Assembly: GCF_013337045.2 (NCBI RefSeq)
Contig: NZ_CP118259.1
Coordinates: forward strand, 1,550,001 to 1,614,000
DNA length: 64,000 nt
Direction: 5' to 3'
From: Agrobacterium vitis
GTDB lineage: Bacteria; Pseudomonadota; Alphaproteobacteria; Rhizobiales; Rhizobiaceae
Shown piece after piece: positions 1 through 7,252 of this stretch; positions within the stretch are counted from its first letter, which is position 1; every line of letters begins with the position of its first letter. The position numbers and the translations under genes were made by a program. Under the pieces are notes generated by a model. It worked only from the letters and a program-made list of their open reading frames with translations. It did not search any database and was not told where the DNA came from.

Positions 1-340
1 AGCCCTGGTAAGAGGTCTCGCCAGAATTAGAGCCAACCCATCCGCCCTTATGCACGAGACTGCCCTCAATCGGGATGATTGCTACATTATCGATCACGGC
101 GAACGGCAGCAAGTTGGCGCGCTGATAGGCGCGCTCCAGTTGGTTTCCGACCTTACCCGCCAGTGGACGGCCATTGCCGAAAGCAACATGATCCGCAGCG
201 CCCGCCGGGTTGGCGATGACGATGGTATCACCAGCGATCCGGCTGCCCATGCCTTGCAAGAAAGCTTCGGCCTTGCGCGGATCGTAGAGCAACGGTGTGT
301 TGAACACCCGCTGCGCGATATGGCCATAGCGAAAACTCAT
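1..340 (-). CDS. S49/SppA-like prohead protease, N-terminal part (copy 1, cut by window edge)
   Basis: The first 113 codons of a head-maturation protease, truncated by the left edge. The start is placed at 340 (ATG, protein beginning MSFRYGHIAQ), matching the start of the full copy at 55141. The family (lambda gpC-like, ClpP/SppA fold) cleaves scaffold and portal during prohead maturation. The catalytic serine and lysine lie beyond the edge and cannot be checked here. It follows the gpW-like gene by 10 bases in the head operon. Confidence 0.85.
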   Translation of the reverse strand, partial: MSFRYGHIAQRVFNTPLLYDPRKAEAFLQGMGSRIAGDTIVIANPAGAADHVAFGNGRPLAGKVGNQLERAYQRANLLPFAVIDNVAIIPIEGSLVHKGGWVGSNSGETSYQG

Positions 341-350
341 GACTTTCCCT

Positions 351-617
351 CTAAAACCGAAGCCGCCAGCGGCGACTAGGCCGCCGTCCGGTGGTCTTTT
401 CCTGGCAAGCGGCAGCAAGCCGGTTCAGTTCAGCGTCGAGCGCTGACAGATTGGCTGATGAAAACACCACCTGGTCGCGGGTTACAGGTGACTGGATCGA
501 CATCTGGCTAACATGCTCGCCCGCCAAAGCCCTCAATTTCACCGAATAAAGCGCCTGAAACAGCGCGCAAGGATCGTCCTGATCGACATCGACACCGTTG
601 ATCTTCACCAGCGCCAT
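351..617 (-). CDS. gpW-like head-tail joining protein (copy 1)
   Basis: An 88-residue protein in the position of lambda gpW, between portal and protease. The stretch with VTRDQVVFSSANLSALDAEL resembles the second half of gpW-family proteins, which insert below the portal to close the packaged head. The ATG at 617 shares one base with the portal stop (TGATG), which favours this start; a GTG at 620 is the alternative. The C-terminus is Arg-rich. The assignment rests on size, context and weak sequence resemblance. Confidence 0.7.
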   Translation of the reverse strand: MALVKINGVDVDQDDPCALFQALYSVKLRALAGEHVSQMSIQSPVTRDQVVFSSANLSALDAELNRLAAACQEKTTGRRPSRRWRLRF

Positions 618-2254
618 CACGCACCCGCCGTCTGTTCCTGGCTCGCGCCAGATTCATTGCTGCCTGCTGGATCGCTCGGCAAGCCACGCTCGAATGGCGA
701 CGGCATGCCAGCATCCTTGTAGCGAGTGTGCCACCAGAAGCGGTTTTCAAACCGCTCTTCGGCATCGCCGCCCAATTCGCTGATTTCCTCGGTCAGATCG
801 CCCGTTCCGTTGGCAATCCGTTCGCTGGCGGCTTTGGCCCGCTTCAAATCGTCGGCTGTTGGCTTGGCCGGGCCGTTGCACAGCGCCCACTGCGCCGCAT
901 CGCGGTTCGCACGGTAAACTTCAAGACCGCCCTTGAAGGGAATACGGCCCTCCTCGATCGCCTCATCCAGCCAACTACCGTACGGCACAAGCACATGCGG
1001 TGCGGCAATCCTCTGGGTCCGACGCTGGGCAATCGGCCAAAGCGCCGAATTCTCCATCATCGTCGAGGCATAGGTGGCATCCGTGTAATCAAGCGTGTAA
1101 CCGCCATAGCTGACCCCGAGCCCACGTGCTGTCTCCCGATGCAATGAAGACATAAAGTCTTTATTGTAGGGGCCTGGAGCCGTGATGTTCTTGAATTCAA
1201 AATCCTCGCCGGGAGCGAGATGCGAAACACCGGCCCCAGAGCCCATCCGGATTTCCGATTCGGCAGCACGATCCATCTGTGCTCGAAAGTAATCGACAAC
1301 GTCCTGCGCCATGTCCTTAGCCCCGTCCAAAGGACTGTCTTTGAGGCTTTCAAGCGCTTCAAACACCTCAGCGCTGGGCTTGTCGCTTTTCAGAACCGCC
1401 GAATAGATGGTCTGCATGAACATGATCTGCGCCGTGGCATCATCCGTGTTCTCGGCCATCAGATATTTCCGGAAGGTCGGGACCAGAGGGGAAATCCCAC
1501 GCACATCTTCCGCCGAAAACGGATCGAAGGCATGCATCACAAGCTGTCGTCCATCCGCATCCGCCGCCGCATAGTCCACCGTATAGGTCAGACCGTCCCG
1601 GCATTCCTTGAAGCGATAAACCTGCGGGCGACCATAGGCATCGTGGTAGATGCCTTGATAGAGACCACTCATTTCGCTGGTATCCTGCACCAGCTTTTGC
1701 GGCGACAGCATAAGCATTTTCGTGCCGGTACGGCAGCCTGGAAGACGCTGCGCACGCGGCAGGTATGAAACCACACCAGTGCTTTCGCCAAAGGCCAACC
1801 AGTTGCGCACGCCGACATCGGTCATCTGGGCAATGGTCAGTTTGGCGCGGAAATCGCATTCACGCGGGTTCCAGCTCCATGTCTTCCATTCGGCCTTGAC
1901 CAGCCGCGTCCACTCGATAGCTTCAAGCGTGTCATAGCCAAACCGTGTTAGATCCGGCTTCGGGTTCAATTGCAGCTCGACACCGATGGTATCGGCCAGG
2001 ATCTGGTCAGCGGCCCCGCGCAACCGGCCGGAATTCTGCAACATGTCCATGGCAAGGCCCGCCGCCCGCCACCAGATGCGCCGAACCTCGTCACGATGCT
2101 CCCGCAAAGACGCCGGACGAGAGGCAATGATACCGGACTGGCTATCGCGCATATAGGCGGACGAAGCGCGCCCGTTGCGGGGCGCACCAGTTGGGCGCAC
2201 TGCGGGCGCGCTCACGCTGCCCGCCTTCACCCTCACCCGTGGCTTTTCCGTCAT
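617..2254 (-). CDS. Phage portal protein, lambda gpB family (copy 1)
   Basis: A 545-residue portal protein forming the ring at the packaging vertex through which DNA enters and leaves the head. It has the length and layout of the lambda family, with the conserved middle LSPQKLVQDTSEMSGLYQGI and an Ala/Ser/Gln-rich tail. The ATG at 2254 overlaps the large terminase stop in ATGA, so it is preferred over the in-frame ATG 15 bases upstream. Compared with the copy at 55418-57055, most changes cluster near residues 90-130; the rest is almost unchanged. Confidence 0.93.
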   Translation of the reverse strand: MTEKPRVRVKAGSVSAPAVRPTGAPRNGRASSAYMRDSQSGIIASRPASLREHRDEVRRIWWRAAGLAMDMLQNSGRLRGAADQILADTIGVELQLNPKPDLTRFGYDTLEAIEWTRLVKAEWKTWSWNPRECDFRAKLTIAQMTDVGVRNWLAFGESTGVVSYLPRAQRLPGCRTGTKMLMLSPQKLVQDTSEMSGLYQGIYHDAYGRPQVYRFKECRDGLTYTVDYAAADADGRQLVMHAFDPFSAEDVRGISPLVPTFRKYLMAENTDDATAQIMFMQTIYSAVLKSDKPSAEVFEALESLKDSPLDGAKDMAQDVVDYFRAQMDRAAESEIRMGSGAGVSHLAPGEDFEFKNITAPGPYNKDFMSSLHRETARGLGVSYGGYTLDYTDATYASTMMENSALWPIAQRRTQRIAAPHVLVPYGSWLDEAIEEGRIPFKGGLEVYRANRDAAQWALCNGPAKPTADDLKRAKAASERIANGTGDLTEEISELGGDAEERFENRFWWHTRYKDAGMPSPFERGLPSDPAGSNESGASQEQTAGA

Positions 2255-4266
2255 TTGCGCTTTTTCCACCTGTTTTCAGTCGGTTTGTCTGCTCTGGCCT
2301 GCGCCGGTACCGACGACGCGGGCGCGGTAACCGGTATTTTCTGCGGCTCCGCTGGCCGATCCTCATGCAAGACCTTGTGGCTGACAGAAGACAGCAGGTC
2401 CGGCACAATCTCCGGCTCCAGCATTGTTCTCAGTCTTGCCCAATCGCTTGCGCTCATCTTCGAAAGGCCAAGGTGTTCCGCCATGGCCATCGCGTAGATT
2501 CTGCAATCGAGAAAGTGGTTATGTTCCCGCCGCTTCTTCCACTCTTCGTGCAGCTTGCCCTTCACCAAAGCCTGATGAAAATATTCCCCGGTGATCTGCT
2601 GGAAATATTCCTCGCCAAGCTCCTTATGGAAATGGCAATAGCCGGATGGGTCCTGCGCCTCTCCAGCCGCAAGACCAATCTTGTGCAAATTGCCGTAAAA
2701 CTCTGCCTTCAATGACCATGTGCCGACCGGCCAGGACATCGCCGAACCGAACCGCTTGCGCTTGCCCCGTTTGGTAACGGTCTTGCGCGACGGCAGGCCG
2801 ATGGCCGGTAGGCCCCGGCCTGGCTGGCCCTTCGTGGCATAGGCATTCGGATGGCGGCGGCACCATTCCATGACCTGGTTGGTACGCCAGCCAGCATCAA
2901 CGGCCAGTGCATCGATCTTCCGAAGCACCCCGAACGCATCCGGAAATTCCTGCGAAACGAATTCCTCAAACAGCAGCCAGGCGCCCGCTTGCGGGTTGTC
3001 CGTCGCGCCTTCAAAGAATTCGGCGAAGACGTTCCAGCTCTGCCGATCCTCTCCGAAGGCAACGCCTTCGCAGTAGATGCCGTAGCCCTGGACGTCTGCA
3101 CCGGCCACAAACAGCAGTCCGCCAGATGGGATGACGCCGGGCTTGTAGTCTTCCCGCCGCTCCATCAGCCGCTTGTGGTCCGGTGCGTTGCCCTTCATCT
3201 GATATGGCTTGGCCAGGATCAGATTATGGTAGTCCTTCGCGCCGGCCTCACCCTTTGCCTCGTAGCTGATCTTGTCCTCGGCAATCGCCTCGTAGGACAT
3301 CATCAACGACATGAAGGCGTCGACATGAAAGCCAGGATGACGATCCGGCCCGGAGAGAGACGGAATATACCGCCCTTCCCGCACCGCAGATACCCGCTCC
3401 ATTTCCGAAATATGATGCCCGCATTTCACGCAACGCATCACAGATTTATGCGGCTGGCCCCGGTTGATCAGAAAGTTCTGATCGTCCTGGACCTGCTCAA
3501 CACCGCATTCCGGGCATTTGATATGCCAGAATCGCTGGTCCGAACGCCGGAACGAACGGTCGATACGGCAATGGCCAGGCCCCTCGCCCAGCGCATCGCC
3601 ACTGTCCAGTTCCGGCGTGGACAGCTCAAAAATCTTATAGGTCTTCTGCCTGCGAAACGCCGTGAAGCGACCAAAGAACAGGTTTTCCGGATCAGCGCCA
3701 TTCGGCAGCATGTTCCATTTGGACACCTCGTCCTTGACGCCGAACCGCGCCGTCTTCGCCGACAGATCCATGACCGTGTTGGCATTGGCCAGATAGATCG
3801 CACCGCCGGCGAATTTCTTCTCATACGTGGTTGATCCAACCCCGGAACGGCTGGTCGAGGGATAGATCGTCTCTTTGCCCGTCCGCTTCTGCCAGGCGTC
3901 GATCAGCGGCTGAAGCTTGCCGGAGTTGATGTCTTGCAGAGCATCGATGCCCGGCACGCCGTACAGCGCGTTATCCGGGCAGGTCTCGGCAATGTACAAC
4001 ATCCAAGCCAGCGCCAGGATCGAGACCCCGGTCTGTTGCGATTTACGACACGAAACCAGATTGCAAGGATGCTCCTGGCTCAGACATTGCGCCATCTCGA
4101 CCAGGTATGGCGCATCCGCCGCTGACCAAAGCTCACCCTTTTTCGGCCCGTCCACCAAAACGACATTCTGGGTCAGCCAACGATCAAAGGGCACGGGCGG
4201 CGTTGGCCTGATAGCTGTCGCCAACGTGGACGCAACACCACGCAGCGCACCAGGATGAACTGTCAC
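2251..4266 (-). CDS. Terminase large subunit, GpA family (copy 1)
   Basis: A 671-residue packaging ATPase and nuclease of the lambda GpA type, which cuts at cos and translocates DNA into the prohead. The Walker-A-like segment CRKSQQTG lies near residues 73-80, where GpA proteins have a modified P-loop. Two CxxC pairs (CPEC and CVKC) form a probable zinc knuckle in the middle, and the C-terminal half carries the nuclease region. The start is a GTG at 4266 that overlaps the small terminase stop (GTGA). The second copy is nearly identical. Confidence 0.95.
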   Translation of the reverse strand: MTVHPGALRGVASTLATAIRPTPPVPFDRWLTQNVVLVDGPKKGELWSAADAPYLVEMAQCLSQEHPCNLVSCRKSQQTGVSILALAWMLYIAETCPDNALYGVPGIDALQDINSGKLQPLIDAWQKRTGKETIYPSTSRSGVGSTTYEKKFAGGAIYLANANTVMDLSAKTARFGVKDEVSKWNMLPNGADPENLFFGRFTAFRRQKTYKIFELSTPELDSGDALGEGPGHCRIDRSFRRSDQRFWHIKCPECGVEQVQDDQNFLINRGQPHKSVMRCVKCGHHISEMERVSAVREGRYIPSLSGPDRHPGFHVDAFMSLMMSYEAIAEDKISYEAKGEAGAKDYHNLILAKPYQMKGNAPDHKRLMERREDYKPGVIPSGGLLFVAGADVQGYGIYCEGVAFGEDRQSWNVFAEFFEGATDNPQAGAWLLFEEFVSQEFPDAFGVLRKIDALAVDAGWRTNQVMEWCRRHPNAYATKGQPGRGLPAIGLPSRKTVTKRGKRKRFGSAMSWPVGTWSLKAEFYGNLHKIGLAAGEAQDPSGYCHFHKELGEEYFQQITGEYFHQALVKGKLHEEWKKRREHNHFLDCRIYAMAMAEHLGLSKMSASDWARLRTMLEPEIVPDLLSSVSHKVLHEDRPAEPQKIPVTAPASSVPAQARADKPTENRWKKRK

Positions 4267-4865
4267 GCTTCCTCTTCCTCGATCAAGGCATCACCGGCCG
4301 GCGCTTCGCTGGCAATCGCCTCCAGCTTGTCCGCCATCTCGTTGCCGATCTCAAAAGCGATTTCCCGCAACAAGACCCGCACACCATGCACGCCCTCTTT
4401 CGAGACGGCCAAAGCGAGATCGTCCGCCAGATTCGGTAACCGCCGGATAATCGCCTGCAATTCGGCCCCGATGCCGCGCACCGCAGCATCCACGCTGTCT
4501 TTGCGCACCAGCTGCCCGCATTCTTCCTGCCGCCGTAGCTTCTCGCGGCCAACAGCCAGCCATTCTTTCTGGCGCCGCGCCTCATCAAAGCTTTCACTTT
4601 GCGGCAAAAGCGGCCCAGCATTACCGGGCCTGTCTTCGGACCCAACGCCCCGAATGGGCGCCGAGGCCTTGGCCGGGTTGATATGCCGCGACCGGTAATG
4701 GTCATAGTGCGCCAAAGACACCCGCATGACCTGCCCCTGCGGACCACGATCAACCGGCGTTTCCGGCTGGGCTTCCAACATCTTCTTGACCGCCTTGGAA
4801 ATCGCAGCCTTCGAAACACTGTCCCGCGCCGCAATTTCGGTGATTGACCACATCACATCCGACAT
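4263..4865 (-). CDS. Terminase small subunit / cos-binding protein (copy 1)
   Basis: A 200-residue protein in the Nu1 position, just upstream of the GpA-type terminase. The N-terminus (ITEIAARDSVSKAAISKAVK) is a helix-turn-helix typical of DNA-recognition subunits. The C-terminal half is helical and acidic and probably contacts the large subunit. A good ribosome site (AGGTGATGG) precedes the ATG at 4865. The gene lies directly beside the CCGT(C/T)AACC repeat array, a plausible binding target. Residues near 85-95 differ from the second copy. Confidence 0.85.
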   Translation of the reverse strand: MSDVMWSITEIAARDSVSKAAISKAVKKMLEAQPETPVDRGPQGQVMRVSLAHYDHYRSRHINPAKASAPIRGVGSEDRPGNAGPLLPQSESFDEARRQKEWLAVGREKLRRQEECGQLVRKDSVDAAVRGIGAELQAIIRRLPNLADDLALAVSKEGVHGVRVLLREIAFEIGNEMADKLEAIASEAPAGDALIEEEEA

Positions 4866-4885
4866 CGATCACCATCACCTTTCAG

Positions 4886-5040
4886 CCGTCAACCCCGTCA
4901 ACCACCCCCGTTAACCCCGTCAACCCCGTTAACCCAACATTCAAACCTCTGAGACTGCCCGAAACCCGGGCACAAATCTGTTCGTGGGCCTGTCGGGCTG
5001 GGGTACGGTCCCTAGACCAAGGGGGGGGTGTGGCAGGGTT
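4886..5040. other. Candidate cos region: 9-bp repeat array plus conserved palindrome (copy 1)
   Basis: The 242-base gap upstream of the small terminase gene holds five tandem copies of about 9 bp of CCGT(C/T)AACC (4886-4934). About 75 bases on is a conserved block with CCCTAGACC and a run of eight G (about 5006-5040). The repeats are unchanged in the second prophage, while the sequence between array and G-run has diverged. In lambda-type phages cos sits just upstream of the small terminase gene, so the repeats could be terminase-binding sites and the G-run part of the cut. The function is inferred. Confidence 0.45.
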
Positions 5041-5107
5041 GCCACGCCCGGCTCTCGGGGTGGAAATCGATGCAAAATGCAACATTTTGTGCCTTTACGT
5101 CATTTTT

Positions 5108-5737
5108 TTATTCAAAGAAACCAGGGATCAGATACCCGATCTCATGCATGACGCGCGTCGGCAGGTTAGTCTCGACGGTCTCGGTGAAGACCTTGGCGCT
5201 TGCACCTGAGACCATCTCGGACGGAATGACCACACCAGAGTTTTGAAGCTCGATAGGGTTGCGACCTTTTCCCGCCCGGCGGAAGACGTGACCGTGAAGG
5301 GAAGGCGCATTCACCCGACCAGGGAAACGCCCGCCCTTCATGAATGTGCCGGCGAACAGCGTGCGCTTACCGAACGGGGCAGCGGTCACGCCAGCCTTGG
5401 TTTCCCGAGCCTTGAAGTATTTCAGGGCGATATCGCCGCCCCGAGATGTGATCGTGTAGTTGAACGAGGCATCGGTAAACGAGACGATCTCGCCAGTTTC
5501 CCGGCTGATACCCGTTCCCGTCGCCTTTCGAACCTTCAACGCCTTCTTGATGACGCCGTATGGCAGTCCGGTCTGCTTTGCCAGTGTGCGACTGACCTGT
5601 GTCAGGGCTTTGTCACCGGTATGATTGACCGCACGCTGCAAGACGATCCGCTTTTGCGGGCCATCCAACTTTTTCATGGCGTTTTCCAACCGGTTCATAC
5701 CGGAGACATCGCCCCAACGGATGGTCAGATCAGCCAT
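5108..5737 (-). CDS. Minor tail protein gpZ-like (copy 1)
   Basis: A 209-residue protein resembling the phage minor tail protein Z family, with a basic N-terminal part (LDGPQKRIVLQRAVNHTG) and a beta-rich C-terminus ending IGYLIPGFFE. Such proteins act at the tail-head interface. The location is unusual: upstream of the terminase genes and separated from the other tail genes by the whole head module. Residues 1-130 match the second copy almost perfectly, whereas the last 80 are clearly diverged. The ATG is at 5737. Confidence 0.7.
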   Translation of the reverse strand: MADLTIRWGDVSGMNRLENAMKKLDGPQKRIVLQRAVNHTGDKALTQVSRTLAKQTGLPYGVIKKALKVRKATGTGISRETGEIVSFTDASFNYTITSRGGDIALKYFKARETKAGVTAAPFGKRTLFAGTFMKGGRFPGRVNAPSLHGHVFRRAGKGRNPIELQNSGVVIPSEMVSGASAKVFTETVETNLPTRVMHEIGYLIPGFFE

Positions 5738-6023
5738 AGCAAAAACTCCAGAGTGATCGAGGCGACCGCTGGGCCGCTTATAGATGTTTGGTTCTCCAAG
5801 CAGCTGCTATCCCAGAACGGCACCAGACATCATCGCCTCTCACTGAAAGCCGCCATTACAGCGGCGGGGTTCATGGTCGCCTCCATCGGCTGGAAATGCG
5901 AAACCCGCCGAGCGTTTCCGCCAGCGGGTTTTTCTTACCTTTTTCAGTGTGTTCAACCTATGTCAAACTTTGGCCGACGTCCATTGACCGCAATTGCGAT
6001 TATTTCGGTGTATTTTCAATGAA
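5738..6023. other. Intergenic stretch upstream of the gpZ-like gene (copy 1)
   Basis: No convincing gene is seen in these 286 bases; the open frames across it are shadows. It contains the GC hairpin described separately near 5901. It is well conserved up to about 5960 in the other prophage and then diverges. A promoter for the late (packaging) genes could lie here, but no clear -35/-10 pair was recognised. Confidence 0.5.
5901..5935 (+). terminator. Hairpin with T-run (copy 1)
   Basis: AACCCGC and GCGGGTT arms around a 15-base loop, followed by TTTTT on the plus strand. It could stop antisense transcription entering the early operon; on the minus strand it lacks a good T-run. The hairpin is conserved at 60701-60735. 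Confidence 0.5.
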
Positions 6024-6803
6024 CTATGCACATTCCTGCATTTTTTCTTCGCTCGCCCAAGGCTCAAGATCCGGCTCGAAGGGCAGAATTTCATGGGCTA
6101 GCAAATCAGTTTGCAGATCGGCGGCGAGGATGGCGAGGGCGGCTTGCCATTGCTGCCATTCCATCCGGTCGAGGATCGCACCCCGGATGGACGATGCAAG
6201 CTGGTATTTGTGGTAGGCGCCACGGTGCGGCTTGCGGGCGCGGCGGTTATAGCCGTCCGTTTCGATGGTATAGGATCGACCAAAGGCATCCTTCGATGTT
6301 CGCTGGCAAAACCAGCGTGGCGTGCCATCCTTGTCGGCAATCATTGTTTCGCGCGGTTTCGATGCCTGCCAATCGGGGCCACGGTTGAGAATGGCGCATG
6401 TGGTGACCAGCGCGGCCACATGACTGCCAGCCAGCCTATCGCCCTTGATCATCACCTCAGCTCTCACGCGCTCAACTTCGGCGGCAACCAGACCATGGTC
6501 ATCCGGCCATTCGGGAAAGAGGTTCCAGCCTTCTGGAATATCCTGGGCAACAGTAGCCAATTGCCGCACCGCGTCCCCTGCCCGCACTGCGTCCGCGTGC
6601 GGCAAGCCATCCTCAATGAAATCGGGGATCACGCCGTACCCGTTCGGGCTGCGGTCAATCATCGTGCCCAAGGCCGCGTATGAGCCGATCATCCCCCAAG
6701 ACGATGGAATTGAGGCCAGACCGACATTTGATCCAGACCCGACTTTGCAGAGTTCTTTCGTGAAAGCCCAATTCAGAAAGGCTTCAATCGTAATTTTTTT
6801 CAT
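6024..6803 (-). CDS. Conserved phage protein of unknown function (copy 1)
   Basis: A 259-residue soluble protein, not recognised. The ATG at 6803 is chosen because a strong ribosome site (GAGGTGAGAG) lies just upstream. It is the first gene after the iteron origin and has its own leader. No enzyme motif is evident; it is rich in Trp and acidic residues and has a conserved RGPDWQA segment. Against the copy at 60826-61605 the first ~77 residues are nearly identical while the rest is only moderately similar, indicating recombination or selection on the C-terminal part. Confidence 0.8.
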   Translation of the reverse strand: MKKITIEAFLNWAFTKELCKVGSGSNVGLASIPSSWGMIGSYAALGTMIDRSPNGYGVIPDFIEDGLPHADAVRAGDAVRQLATVAQDIPEGWNLFPEWPDDHGLVAAEVERVRAEVMIKGDRLAGSHVAALVTTCAILNRGPDWQASKPRETMIADKDGTPRWFCQRTSKDAFGRSYTIETDGYNRRARKPHRGAYHKYQLASSIRGAILDRMEWQQWQAALAILAADLQTDLLAHEILPFEPDLEPWASEEKMQECA

Positions 6804-6828
6804 TCTCTCACCTCTTATTTGCAAAGTT

Positions 6829-7215
6829 TGGACAGCAAGGACAGATAACTGGTAAAAAACGGACAGATAAAATCGACAAATGGACAGATAAAATCTAATA
6901 AAAACAATAGATGGACAGCTAGGACAGATAAGTTGCGACCTTTAATGATGCGCGCAATACAAACCGCATCATCAATTTCTCATGACACGCATCATCCATG
7001 GCAATCCGGTTCTGAAAAAATGCGCGCGAGCGCGCATCACGAAAGGACGGTAATTACCTGTCCTAGCTGTCCATCGTTCATAACATTTTGAAAACGTTGC
7101 GCTCTTCCTGTCCGAAGAAAAAAACCTATCTGTCCGTAAGAATGGTTTATCTGTCCTAGCTGTCCACCCCGGACCCTCGGAAGGGTGCAAAAGGCAGGTA
7201 GACGCCGCGCTGTCC
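6829..7215. repeat. Candidate replication origin: two opposed iteron arrays (copy 1)
   Basis: Thirteen copies of GGACAG occur in about 390 bases: six on the plus strand (starting 6830, 6839, 6861, 6882, 6913, 6922, mostly as GGACAGATAA) and seven as CTGTCC (7058, 7067, 7108, 7130, 7151, 7160, 7210). They point towards a 126-base core holding several GATGCG/CGCATC motifs and the palindrome ATGCGCGC-GA-GCGCGCAT (7020-7037). The array abuts a P4-type primase-helicase gene; P4 alpha protein binds iterons containing GAACAG at its origin. By eye the region has only about five changes in the second prophage and none in the hexamers. Confidence 0.6.
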
Positions 7216-7252
7216 ACCTTGTACCACCGAAGGGTCCGGGCGCGCAACGGCA

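Noticed and set aside
2851..3834. Long plus-strand frame inside the terminase gene (also at 57652)
   Set aside because: Antisense shadow of a well-conserved terminase; no ribosome site or family resemblance.
4886..4934. CRISPR-like short repeats
   Set aside because: Nine-base tandem units without spacers, conserved beside the terminase genes of both prophages; not a CRISPR array.
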